A DNA stretch of 64,000 bases, taken from positions 43,709-107,708 of the forward strand of contig CAJUDA010000010.1 in assembly GCA_910584875.1 (NCBI GenBank). Reading direction: 5' to 3'. Both the position numbers and the translations under genes were made by a program. Under the pieces are notes generated by a model that saw only the letters and a list, made by a program, of their open reading frames with translations, did not search any database and had not been told where the DNA came from. This DNA comes from an uncultured Eubacterium sp. (lineage in GTDB: Bacteria; Bacillota; Clostridia; Lachnospirales; Lachnospiraceae). Below, one piece after another: positions 26,245 through 33,993 of the stretch (positions are counted from its first letter, which is position 1; each line of letters opens with the position of its first letter).

Positions 26245-28131
26245 ATGAGTAAGATTATCGGTATTGACTTAGGTACAACAAACAGCTGCGTGGCAGTGAT
26301 GGAAGGTGGGAAACCTGTCGTGATCTCCAATGCAGAAGGGGCAAGGACGACGCCTTCTGTTGTGGCATTTACCAAAAATGGGGAAAGACTGGTAGGTGAA
26401 CCGGCAAAGCGTCAGGCAGTGACCAATGCGGACAATACGATTTCTTCTATTAAGAGACATATGGGTACAGATTACCGGGCAGCGATCGAGGATAAGAAAT
26501 ATTCCCCACAGGAGATCTCAGCCATGATTCTCCAGAAACTGAAAGGTGACGCAGAGAATTACCTCGGCGGCGAAAAAGTGACAGAGGCCGTGATCACGGT
26601 TCCGGCGTATTTCAACGATGCACAGCGTCAGGCGACCAAAGATGCAGGCAAGATCGCCGGGCTGGATGTAAAACGTATCATCAATGAGCCGACAGCAGCA
26701 GCCCTTGCTTATGGTCTTGACAATGAGGGCGAGCAGAAGATCATGGTTTACGATCTGGGCGGCGGTACCTTTGATGTATCCATTATCGAGATCGGAGACG
26801 GCGTCATCGAAGTTCTTTCCACATCCGGCGACAACAAACTGGGCGGCGATGACTTTGATGAAAAAGTATGTAATTATATGGTTTCTGAGTTTAAAAACGC
26901 GGAGGGAGTCGATCTTTCCACGGATAAAATGGCAATGCAGCGTCTGAAAGAGGCAGCAGAGAAAGCGAAGAAAGAGCTTTCTGCTTCCACAACGACAAAT
27001 ATCAATCTTCCGTTTATCACGGCTACGGCAGAGGGACCGAAACATTTCGACATGAACCTGACCCGCGCCAAGTTTGATGAACTGACTGCCGATCTGGTAG
27101 AGAGGACGGCGGCTCCGGTCCAGAATGCACTGAAGGATGCCGGCATCACCGCTTCTGAGCTTGGCAAGGTGCTGCTGGTGGGCGGTTCGACCCGTATCCC
27201 GGCTGTCCAGGATAAAGTGAAACAGCTGACAGGACATGAGCCAAATAAATCGCTGAACCCGGATGAGTGTGTGGCGCTGGGCGCTTCCGTACAGGGTGGT
27301 AAGCTTGCCGGAGATTCCGGTGCCGGGGATATCCTTCTTCTGGATGTAACTCCACTTTCCCTGGCGATCGAGACCATGGGCGGCGTTGCTACAAAGCTGA
27401 TCGAGAGAAATACGACGATCCCGACCAAGAAGAGCCAGATCTTCTCCACGGCAGCAGACAATCAGACCGCAGTGGATATCAATGTCGTACAGGGTGAGCG
27501 TCAGTTTGCCAGAGATAACAAATCGCTCGGACAGTTCCGTCTGGATGGAATCCCGCCGGCGATGCGCGGCGTTCCGCAGATCGAGGTAACCTTCGATATT
27601 GATGCCAACGGTATCGTAAATGTATCTGCCAAAGACCTTGGTACCGGCAAAGAGCAGCACATCACGATCACGGCTGGTTCCAATATGAATGACGAAGAGA
27701 TCGAGAAGGCTGTGAAGGAAGCGGCTGAGTTTGAGGCGCAGGATAAGAAACGCAAAGAGGGAATCGATGCCCGCAACGAGGCGGACAGTATGGTATTCCA
27801 GACAGAAAAGGCGCTGAATGACGTAGGCGACGGCGTGGATGCCGCAGAAAAGGAGAAAGTACAGGCAGAGATCGATAAGGTGAAAGCGATCCTTGAGAGG
27901 ACGACGCCAGAGAATATGAGCGATGCGGATGTGGATGAACTCAAGGCAGCGAAAGAATCACTTATGACCAATGCACAGCAGGTATTTGCCAAGGTATATG
28001 AACAGGCACAGCAGGCAGCAGGCGCCCAGGGTGCAGGACCAGATATGGGTGGCGCGGCTGGAGCCGGAGCAGGAGCTGCACAGGACAACAGCGGTGACGA
28101 TGTGGTTGACGGGGATTTCCGTGAACTGTAA
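26245..28131 (+). CDS. dnaK: Chaperone protein DnaK (Hsp70)
   Basis: The 628-residue protein begins IIGIDLGTTNSCVAVMEGG and shows the standard Hsp70 signatures: VPAYFNDAQRQATKDAG, NEPTAAALAYGLD, IMVYDLGGGTFDVS and VLLVGGSTRIPAVQ. The linker (LLLDVTPLSLAIE) follows, then the substrate-binding domain and a Gly/Ala-rich tail with a DDVVDGDF end typical of Gram-positive DnaK. As in other Gram-positives, the roughly 24-residue insertion of proteobacterial DnaK near the N-terminus is absent. It works with GrpE and DnaJ in folding and heat shock. Confidence 0.98.
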   Translation: MSKIIGIDLGTTNSCVAVMEGGKPVVISNAEGARTTPSVVAFTKNGERLVGEPAKRQAVTNADNTISSIKRHMGTDYRAAIEDKKYSPQEISAMILQKLKGDAENYLGGEKVTEAVITVPAYFNDAQRQATKDAGKIAGLDVKRIINEPTAAALAYGLDNEGEQKIMVYDLGGGTFDVSIIEIGDGVIEVLSTSGDNKLGGDDFDEKVCNYMVSEFKNAEGVDLSTDKMAMQRLKEAAEKAKKELSASTTTNINLPFITATAEGPKHFDMNLTRAKFDELTADLVERTAAPVQNALKDAGITASELGKVLLVGGSTRIPAVQDKVKQLTGHEPNKSLNPDECVALGASVQGGKLAGDSGAGDILLLDVTPLSLAIETMGGVATKLIERNTTIPTKKSQIFSTAADNQTAVDINVVQGERQFARDNKSLGQFRLDGIPPAMRGVPQIEVTFDIDANGIVNVSAKDLGTGKEQHITITAGSNMNDEEIEKAVKEAAEFEAQDKKRKEGIDARNEADSMVFQTEKALNDVGDGVDAAEKEKVQAEIDKVKAILERTTPENMSDADVDELKAAKESLMTNAQQVFAKVYEQAQQAAGAQGAGPDMGGAAGAGAGAAQDNSGDDVVDGDFREL

Positions 28132-28191
28132 GATCCTGCGGTGAAACGATCACACAGAGATTAAAAGATAGATGGAAATGGGAACGGATGC

Positions 28192-28217
28192 ACTCGTACC
28201 CCCTGCGGGGTGCGAGT
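28192..28217 (+). other. Strong intercistronic hairpin between dnaK and dnaJ
   Basis: An 11-bp stem (28192-28202 with 28207-28217, one G-T pair, tetraloop CTGC) stands alone in the 120-bp dnaK-dnaJ gap and is not followed by a T run. It is therefore not a normal intrinsic terminator. A role as an mRNA processing or stability element that tunes dnaJ relative to dnaK is plausible, as is partial attenuation. Confidence 0.6.
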
Positions 28218-28251
28218 CATTCGTCTGTATGAATTGGAGGAAGAGTGAAAA

Positions 28252-29367
28252 ATGGCAGATAAGCGGGATTATTATGAGGTTCTCGGCGTTGATAAAAATG
28301 CAGACGACGCTGCATTGAAAAAGGCATATCGTGTTCTCGCCAAAAAATATCATCCGGATACAAATCCCGGTGATAAAGAGGCGGAAGCGAAATTTAAAGA
28401 GGCATCGGAAGCTTATGCTGTCCTGAGTGACCCGGACAAGAGACGCCAGTATGATCAGTTTGGTCACGCTGCCTTTGAGGGCGGCGCCGGGGGCGGTGGT
28501 TTTTCCGGCATGGATATGGATGACATCTTTGGAAGCTTTGGTGATATCTTTGGCGACCTGTTTGGCGGTGGTTTCGGTGGAAGGAGCCGCCGTGCGGATC
28601 CCAATGCGCCGCAGCGCGGGGCAAATCTGCGCACACAGATCAAGATCACCTTTGAGGAGGCGTGTTTTGGTGCGGAGAAGGAGATCGAGATACCGTCCAA
28701 GGTTGAATGCAGGACCTGCGGCGGCAACGGGTGCAAGCCGGGGTCGCAGCCTGTGACCTGTGGACAGTGTAACGGTAGAGGACAGGTGGTGCACACCCAG
28801 CAGTCCCTGTTTGGCATGGTGCAGAATGTCTCGACCTGTCCGGCATGCGGCGGTACCGGCAAGATCATCAAAGAAAAATGTCCGGACTGTCATGGCAACG
28901 GCTATACGAGCAAGAAAGAGAAACTGCAGGTTACGATCCCTGCCGGGATCGATCACGGTCAGAGCGTACGTCTCCGCGCCAAGGGAGAACCGGGTAAAAA
29001 CGGCGGATCCCGCGGCGACCTTCTCGTGGAGGTATATGTGGAGGATCACAAGGAGTTTCAGAGGCATGATTATGACATCTACTCTACCGTGAAGATCACT
29101 TATCCGAGAGCAGCTCTTGGAGGGGATATCATTATCCATACGATCGATGGGGACGTAGCTTATAATGTAAAAGCGGGGACCCAGACGGGGACGAGAGTAC
29201 GACTGAGGGGCAAAGGAGTTCCGTCGCTGCGAAACAAGAAGATGCGGGGGAATCATTATGTGGATCTTGTAGTGGATGTACCGTCCAGTCTTTCCCGGGA
29301 ACAGAAGAAGCTTCTGGAACAGCTGGACGAAACATTTGAGAAGAAAGAAAAGAAAAAGAAAAAATGA
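28252..29367 (+). CDS. dnaJ: Chaperone protein DnaJ (Hsp40)
   Basis: This is a full-length 371-residue type I DnaJ. It has a J domain with the HPD motif (KKYHPDTNPGD), a Gly/Phe-rich segment (GGAGGGGFSG... FGGRSR), four CxxCxGxG zinc motifs (CRTCGGNGC, CGQCNGRG, CPACGGTG, CPDCHGNG) and the two beta-sandwich substrate domains. The tail is very lysine-rich. It stimulates DnaK ATPase and delivers substrates. GGAGG precedes the start. Its stop overlaps the start of the next gene as ATGA, so a membrane protein is coupled to the heat-shock operon. Confidence 0.98.
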   Translation: MADKRDYYEVLGVDKNADDAALKKAYRVLAKKYHPDTNPGDKEAEAKFKEASEAYAVLSDPDKRRQYDQFGHAAFEGGAGGGGFSGMDMDDIFGSFGDIFGDLFGGGFGGRSRRADPNAPQRGANLRTQIKITFEEACFGAEKEIEIPSKVECRTCGGNGCKPGSQPVTCGQCNGRGQVVHTQQSLFGMVQNVSTCPACGGTGKIIKEKCPDCHGNGYTSKKEKLQVTIPAGIDHGQSVRLRAKGEPGKNGGSRGDLLVEVYVEDHKEFQRHDYDIYSTVKITYPRAALGGDIIIHTIDGDVAYNVKAGTQTGTRVRLRGKGVPSLRNKKMRGNHYVDLVVDVPSSLSREQKKLLEQLDETFEKKEKKKKK

Positions 29368-30026
29368 AGAGTGAACAAAATTTTATCACCAGAATGAAAG
29401 GCCTGACGCCGCGGCGCTGGATCGGGATGATCGCAGGAAATCTGATCCTTGCTGTCGGGATCAGCATACTGAAGTGGTCGCATACCGGCAACGATCCTTA
29501 TTCCGGTATGGTGATGGCGCTGGCTGATGTGGCGGGAGTCCGGTATGGAACGTGTCTGATCGTGCTGAACTGTTTTATCTTTCTCATTGAGATCCTGTGG
29601 GGAAGAAAGTATATCGGACCGGGGACGATCGCCAACTGGTTTTTGCTGGGTCCGGTCGTGGATACCTTTTATCCCTTTGTATACGGCACCTTTGGACCGC
29701 CGTCTGCCCTGTGGCAGCAGCTTTGCCTGTCGGTACTCGGTGTTGTGGTGATCAGTTTCGCCTGTTCGGTTTACCAGACGTCAGACGCCGGTATATCACC
29801 GTATGATTCGATGGCAGTCATCGGGGAAGACCGCACGCCGCTGCCCTATTTCTGGTGCCGGATGATCTGCGATGCGGTCTGTGCCCTGGTCTGCTTTGCA
29901 GCTGGCGGCGTTGTGGGGATCGGTATGCTGTTCTGTGCTTTTGGTCTGGGACCGGTCATCGCCTTTTTCAATAAATATTTTTCCGTGCCGGTGTTACTTG
30001 GCGCGGATGTACATAAAAGAGAATAA
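29364..30026 (+). CDS. YczE/YyaS/YitT-family membrane protein
   Basis: The 220-residue protein has about five hydrophobic helices. The start of helix 1 (RWIGMIAGNLILAVGISIL) and the following GNDPYSGMVMALADVAGVRYGT match the YczE/YyaS/YitT family of Gram-positive membrane proteins, whose biochemical role is not established. A second conserved block is ISPYDSMAVIG. It starts inside the dnaJ stop (ATGA), with the AG-rich end of dnaJ serving as ribosome binding site, and lies 39 bp before mtnN. No transport or catalytic motif is visible. Confidence 0.75.
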   Translation: MKSEQNFITRMKGLTPRRWIGMIAGNLILAVGISILKWSHTGNDPYSGMVMALADVAGVRYGTCLIVLNCFIFLIEILWGRKYIGPGTIANWFLLGPVVDTFYPFVYGTFGPPSALWQQLCLSVLGVVVISFACSVYQTSDAGISPYDSMAVIGEDRTPLPYFWCRMICDAVCALVCFAAGGVVGIGMLFCAFGLGPVIAFFNKYFSVPVLLGADVHKRE

Positions 30027-30065
30027 CTGGCGTTGTCTGGCTGCGCTGAAGAATGGAGGTCATAT

Positions 30066-30779
30066 ATGAAGGATAGAAAAATAATTGGTGTCATCGGAGC
30101 AATGGAAGAGGAAGTGTCACGCCTCAAAGAGCAGATGACAGATGTGGAAGTACGGACAAAGGCTTCCATGGACTTTTACTGCGGGAAGCTGCAGGGAAAA
30201 GAGGTCGTAGTTGTGCGATCCGGCATCGGGAAAGTAAATGCCGGGATCTGTACGCAGATCCTTGTGGATGAATACGGGATCTGCGCCATTATCAATACCG
30301 GGATTGCCGGTTCCCTGAGGGCAGAGATCGATATCGGGGATATTGTTCTCTCGACCGACGCCCTCCAGCATGATGTGGAGGCATCCGCATTTGGCTATCC
30401 GCCGGGGCAGATCCCCAGGATGGATACCTTTTCCTTTGAGGCGGATGCCAGGCTGAGGGAGACGGCGAAAGTCGCCTGTCAGCGGGTGAATCCGGATATT
30501 CATGTACATGAGGGAAGAATTGTGAGCGGTGACCAGTTCATCTCAGATAAAGAAAAGAAACAGTGGATCACGGCGAACTTCGATGGGTACTGCACAGAGA
30601 TGGAGGGGGCGGCGATCGCCCAGACGGCGTATCTCAATCAGATCCCTTTTCTCATTATCCGTGCGATCTCGGATAAGGCAGACGACAGCGCCCATGAGGA
30701 TTATCCGGCATTTGAGGCAAAAGCGATCACTCATTGCGTGAACCTGACCGGGGCGATCCTGCAGGATTATATTGTATAA
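30066..30779 (+). CDS. mtnN: 5'-methylthioadenosine/S-adenosylhomocysteine nucleosidase
   Basis: The product is 237 residues from ATG 30066 (TGGAGG upstream). It has the family start IGVIGAMEEEVSRLKEQM, with the catalytic Glu in the first motif. SGIGKVNAGICTQ, a nucleoside-contacting MEGAAIAQTAY segment and the catalytic Asp in RAISDKADD follow. The enzyme hydrolyses MTA and SAH to adenine plus the thio-ribose, feeding methionine salvage and, through LuxS (also in this window, 47208), AI-2 formation. It follows the YczE-like gene closely and precedes enolase, from which a hairpin separates it. Confidence 0.95.
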   Translation: MKDRKIIGVIGAMEEEVSRLKEQMTDVEVRTKASMDFYCGKLQGKEVVVVRSGIGKVNAGICTQILVDEYGICAIINTGIAGSLRAEIDIGDIVLSTDALQHDVEASAFGYPPGQIPRMDTFSFEADARLRETAKVACQRVNPDIHVHEGRIVSGDQFISDKEKKQWITANFDGYCTEMEGAAIAQTAYLNQIPFLIIRAISDKADDSAHEDYPAFEAKAITHCVNLTGAILQDYIV

Positions 30780-30782
30780 AAC

Positions 30783-30823
30783 ATAAGCCTTCTGTTGATA
30801 CTAAAAGAAAACAGGAGGCTTAT
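30783..30823 (+). promoter_or_regulatory. Hairpin burying the enolase ribosome binding site
   Basis: ATAAGCCTTCTGTT (30783-30796) pairs over 14 bp with AACAGGAGGCTTAT (30810-30823), with one G-U pair and a 13-base A-rich loop. The 3' arm contains the AGGAGG of eno, whose ATG is at 30826. A fold this stable would hide the Shine-Dalgarno site. It could also act as the mtnN terminator, but only three Ts follow. Confidence 0.7.
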
Positions 30824-30825
30824 TT

Positions 30826-32124
30826 ATGGAACACAAATATCGCATCAATACGATACAAGGAAGAGAAATTCTGGATTCCCGGGGCAATCCGACGATCGAG
30901 GTGGAGGTATCCCTGTGCGGCGGGGCGAAGGGGCGTGCGTCTGTCCCGTCCGGGGCGTCGACAGGAGCTTTTGAAGCAGTTGAGCTGAGAGATCCGGAGC
31001 TGCCGCGTTATGGCGGCAAAGGTGTGAAGAAAGCGGTGGAGCATATCAATGAGACGATCGGCTACATCCTGGAGGGAAAAAATGCACTGAACCAGGTGGA
31101 GATTGATACACTGATGATCCGGGAGGACGGAACGAAGAACAAAGCGAGACTGGGAGCCAATGCGATCCTTGGTACATCCATGGCAGTGGCAAAAGCGGCG
31201 GCAAAGGCAGTCGGACTTCCATTATATCAGTACCTTGGCGGTGCAAATGGCAGGACGCTGCCGGTTCCGATGATGAACATTATCAATGGCGGTAAGCATG
31301 CGGATAGTTCTCTCACGATCCAGGAATTTATGATCATGCCGGTGGGAGCGAAATCGTTTCACTGCTGTCTCGAGTGGAGTGCCACGGTATTTCATACACT
31401 GAAAAAACTTCTTCAGGAAGGCGGCTATGTGACCTCTGTGGGAGATGAGGGAGGATTTGCCCCCCGGCTTGCCAACGATGAAGAGGCGCTTTCCTTTATT
31501 GTAAAAGCGATCGAAAAGGCAGGATACCGTCCGGGAGAGGATTTCGTGATCGCCATGGACGGGGCAAGTACAGAGATGTACGAAGAAGCAGTGAAGAATA
31601 ACCGGCATGGAGAATATCTGTTCTGGAAATCCGGTATATACAAGACAGCGGAAGAGATGATTGATTACTGGGCGGAGCTTTGCGATAAATATCCGGTTTA
31701 CTCGATCGAAGACGGGCTGGCAGAAGAGGACTGGACGGGCTGGCAGAAACTGACGGAACGTCTGGGAAACCGGATCCAGCTTGTGGGAGACGATCTTTTT
31801 GTGACGAATACAGAACGGATCCAGAAAGGGATCAACATGAATACAGGCAATGCCGTACTCATTAAGCCAAACCAGATCGGCACAGTGACAGAGACACTCG
31901 AAGCGATCCGGATGACGAAAAATAACCGCTGGCATGCGATCGTCAGCCATCGGTCCGGTGAGACCGAAGACACAACCATCGCAGATATCGCTGTGGGGCT
32001 CAATGCCGGACAGATCAAGACCGGCGCACCCTCACGGACAGACCGTGTGGCGAAATATAATCAGCTTCTGAGGATCGAGGAACAGCTCGGCAGCAGCGCC
32101 GGGTTTGGCAGAAACTTCCTGTAA
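30826..32124 (+). CDS. eno: Enolase
   Basis: The 432-residue enzyme is full length for bacterial enolase. Family blocks are present in order: REILDSRGNPTIEVEV, PSGASTGAFEAVELRD, MMNIINGGKHADSSLTIQEF, SVGDEGGFAPRL, the metal-ligand region SIEDGLAEEDW and VGDDLFVTN, then IKPNQIGTVTET with the catalytic Lys, and SHRSGETEDTTIADIAV. It converts 2-phosphoglycerate to phosphoenolpyruvate in glycolysis. It is preceded by an unusual hairpin over its ribosome binding site and followed by a convergent gene that shares a terminator region. Confidence 0.98.
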   Translation: MEHKYRINTIQGREILDSRGNPTIEVEVSLCGGAKGRASVPSGASTGAFEAVELRDPELPRYGGKGVKKAVEHINETIGYILEGKNALNQVEIDTLMIREDGTKNKARLGANAILGTSMAVAKAAAKAVGLPLYQYLGGANGRTLPVPMMNIINGGKHADSSLTIQEFMIMPVGAKSFHCCLEWSATVFHTLKKLLQEGGYVTSVGDEGGFAPRLANDEEALSFIVKAIEKAGYRPGEDFVIAMDGASTEMYEEAVKNNRHGEYLFWKSGIYKTAEEMIDYWAELCDKYPVYSIEDGLAEEDWTGWQKLTERLGNRIQLVGDDLFVTNTERIQKGINMNTGNAVLIKPNQIGTVTETLEAIRMTKNNRWHAIVSHRSGETEDTTIADIAVGLNAGQIKTGAPSRTDRVAKYNQLLRIEEQLGSSAGFGRNFL

Positions 32125-32133
32125 GAAGAGAAA

Positions 32134-32184
32134 AAGAACAGCCACTGGCTGCCGGGGGTTACTCGGTATCCGATGGCTGTTCTT
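32134..32184 (-). terminator. Intrinsic terminator for the minus-strand 118-aa gene, stop codon in its loop
   Basis: AAGAACAGCCA (32134-32144) and TGGCTGTTCTT (32174-32184) pair perfectly over 11 bp. Read on the minus strand the stem is followed by a T-rich run (TTTTTCTC), as in an intrinsic terminator. The TAA of the minus-strand gene (32159-32161) lies in the loop. On the plus strand no T run follows, so it would stop eno transcripts less well. Confidence 0.75.
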
Positions 32185-32515
32185 CATCTGCCGGAATTTC
32201 CGGTTCTAAGTCTGCAGCTTCTTCTTCCTCTTCTGACATGGCAGATAGTGCCTCTTCTGCGGCGTCCTGTTTTTTAGCGGGAGCAGCAGCATCGGATGTA
32301 AAAGTGCTGTCTGCGGGGTCGGTACATAAAACCACAGGTTTATCAAGGCGGTACTGGTAAAATTTTATGATATTACCGCTGTTCATCCGAAGTGGTCTCC
32401 AGTTGCAGAGGTCATAGTCTTTGACATAAGGGAGATTATTATAAAAAGAGCTGTGGGAGTCTGTACCGACATCATAGGTCATCAGCTCTTTGGCAAACAG
32501 TTCGTTTGGTGTCAT
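32159..32515 (-). CDS. Small acidic-tailed protein of unknown function
   Basis: This is a 118-residue protein with no recognised domain. The first ~70 residues are folded-looking, with several Tyr/Trp residues (TPNELFAKELMTYDVG, SFYNNLPYVKDYDLCNW, then GNIIKFYQYRLDKPVVL). The remainder is an Ala/Glu/Asp-rich, probably disordered tail. No signal peptide or membrane helix is present. AAGGAG lies about ten bases before the start. It stands alone, convergent with eno and divergent from the lipoprotein at 32686. Confidence 0.65.
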   Translation of the reverse strand: MTPNELFAKELMTYDVGTDSHSSFYNNLPYVKDYDLCNWRPLRMNSGNIIKFYQYRLDKPVVLCTDPADSTFTSDAAAPAKKQDAAEEALSAMSEEEEEAADLEPEIPADEEQPSDTE

Positions 32516-32621
32516 AATATGATTACTCCTTCTATTGATAGAATGGTATTAATAATTCTATTATAAGCAAAAATGCGGATAGATGCAATAGAAATAAAGA
32601 GGAAATAATGGGATTTGTTTC

Positions 32622-32650
32622 TTGCTGACAGAAAAAATGTCTGATACAAT
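32622..32650 (+). promoter_or_regulatory. Promoter of the hydrolase-like lipoprotein
   Basis: TTGCTG (32622-32627), 17 bp, TACAAT (32645-32650); the GTG start follows 35 bp later, with AGAAGGGAG as the ribosome binding site. Confidence 0.5.
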
Positions 32651-32685
32651 GGGGAAAAAGGGATAAACCAGAAGGGAGATACATC

Positions 32686-33993
32686 GTGAGGGACTGTTTG
32701 GGATTCAGGACAAGATGGTGGATGATGGCAGGTCTCATCCTGGTTATACTGTCTGTCGCCTGTGGAAAAGGAGAAGAGAAAAAAAAGCAGGCACCGGCTG
32801 GATCAGGAGGGGCGGCAGAAGAGAAGCAGTCGGCAGGATCGGAGCCTGCCATATCCGGGGCGTCTGCGGCAGAGACAACGTCGCTGGAGACAAGGAGCCG
32901 CAAGTATGCGGAGCAGATTGCCGGAGGGCTTTTGACAGAAATATGGGATGACCTTTCTCCGGAATTATCAAACCAGCTTACGAAAGAAGGACTTCAGGCG
33001 TCCTGGAACAGTGTGGCAGACGGCGTCGGTGCCTTTGAGGGGATAGAAAAAGTACAGAACGAAGAGAATGGGACATACCGTATTATCCTTGTTACGATGC
33101 GCTTCCGCCAGAATCAGGGACGCAGCCTCCGGTTTGTCTATGATGGAGAGGGACAGATTGCCGGGATCTGGTTTGATGTGGCTGAGGTCGCAAAAAAAGA
33201 GGGGGAGGCCGGACAGGCAGGTGCATGGTCGGAGACGGACATAACGATCGGCAGGAAACCATGGCCGCTGAAAGGAAAGCTGACACTGCCGGAGGGAAAA
33301 GAGGCGCCGGTCGTGATCCTTCTTGCGGATGCTGCCGATGCAGATATGGATGGAAGCGTCGGGCAGAACAAAAATAAGCCACTGCGGGATATCGCCCATG
33401 GTCTGGCGGAGCGGGGGATCGCCTCTGTCCGCTATCACCGCAGAAGCTATGAGTATGCTTCCCTGGTATCATCAGAGGATGGTCTATATGATACGCTGCT
33501 CCAGGATGCGTGGTATGCTGTGGACCAGATGTATAATGAGCGCAGGGTGGACCGAGACCGGATCTATATCCTCGCTATGGGGAAGGCAGCAGATTATATG
33601 CCGGGGATCATAAAAAAGAAGGCAAAACGGCTGTCAGGCGCTATACTGATGGCAGGTAAACCGGTTGCTGTGACTGAGAGGTACTACTCGCAGGAAGAAA
33701 AAACGTTCTCCAGTGATGCGTCATACTTTATGGAAGAAAATAACACCTTCCCCCTGCTGATGATGCAGGGAGAAGAAGATTTTGAGACAACAGTCAATGA
33801 TTTTGAACAGTGGAAAAATATAGGGAAGGGACGTTCTCATATTGTGTATCATATGTATCAGCATCTGAACCATTACTTTATGAGATCGTCCGGAGAGAAC
33901 GACCGGAAACAATATGACATAAGCGGCACGGTGAGCACAACGGTGATCCGTGATATTGCGGCATGGTGTGTGAAGGATCCCTCAGCTAACTGA
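32686..33993 (+). CDS. Lipoprotein with DUF3887-like domain and catalytically degenerate alpha/beta hydrolase domain
   Basis: The product is 435 residues from GTG 32686. The signal peptide ends in LSVACG, so the Cys is probably lipidated. After an Ala/Glu-rich linker comes a DUF3887-like domain (about residues 70-165: SPELSNQLTKEGLQASWNSV). An alpha/beta hydrolase fold follows (about 180-430: KPLRDIAHGLAERGIASVRY). In related bacterial hydrolases a GHSLGG nucleophile elbow is expected after the RIYILA strand; here the stretch reads LAMGKAADYM, without Ser. The GSGxxDRD oxyanion segment is also altered (ADAADADMD). The Asp (QGEEDFETT) and His (HLNHYFM) regions remain. It is probably a non-catalytic surface protein. 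Its end overlaps the ATPase gene by 8 bp. Confidence 0.75.
   Translation: MRDCLGFRTRWWMMAGLILVILSVACGKGEEKKKQAPAGSGGAAEEKQSAGSEPAISGASAAETTSLETRSRKYAEQIAGGLLTEIWDDLSPELSNQLTKEGLQASWNSVADGVGAFEGIEKVQNEENGTYRIILVTMRFRQNQGRSLRFVYDGEGQIAGIWFDVAEVAKKEGEAGQAGAWSETDITIGRKPWPLKGKLTLPEGKEAPVVILLADAADADMDGSVGQNKNKPLRDIAHGLAERGIASVRYHRRSYEYASLVSSEDGLYDTLLQDAWYAVDQMYNERRVDRDRIYILAMGKAADYMPGIIKKKAKRLSGAILMAGKPVAVTERYYSQEEKTFSSDASYFMEENNTFPLLMMQGEEDFETTVNDFEQWKNIGKGRSHIVYHMYQHLNHYFMRSSGENDRKQYDISGTVSTTVIRDIAAWCVKDPSAN

Noticed and set aside
25263..26375. Long minus-strand open frame (370 codons) opposite hrcA, grpE and dnaK
   Set aside because: It crosses three genes on the other strand that are certain by motif and order; a shadow of their codon use.
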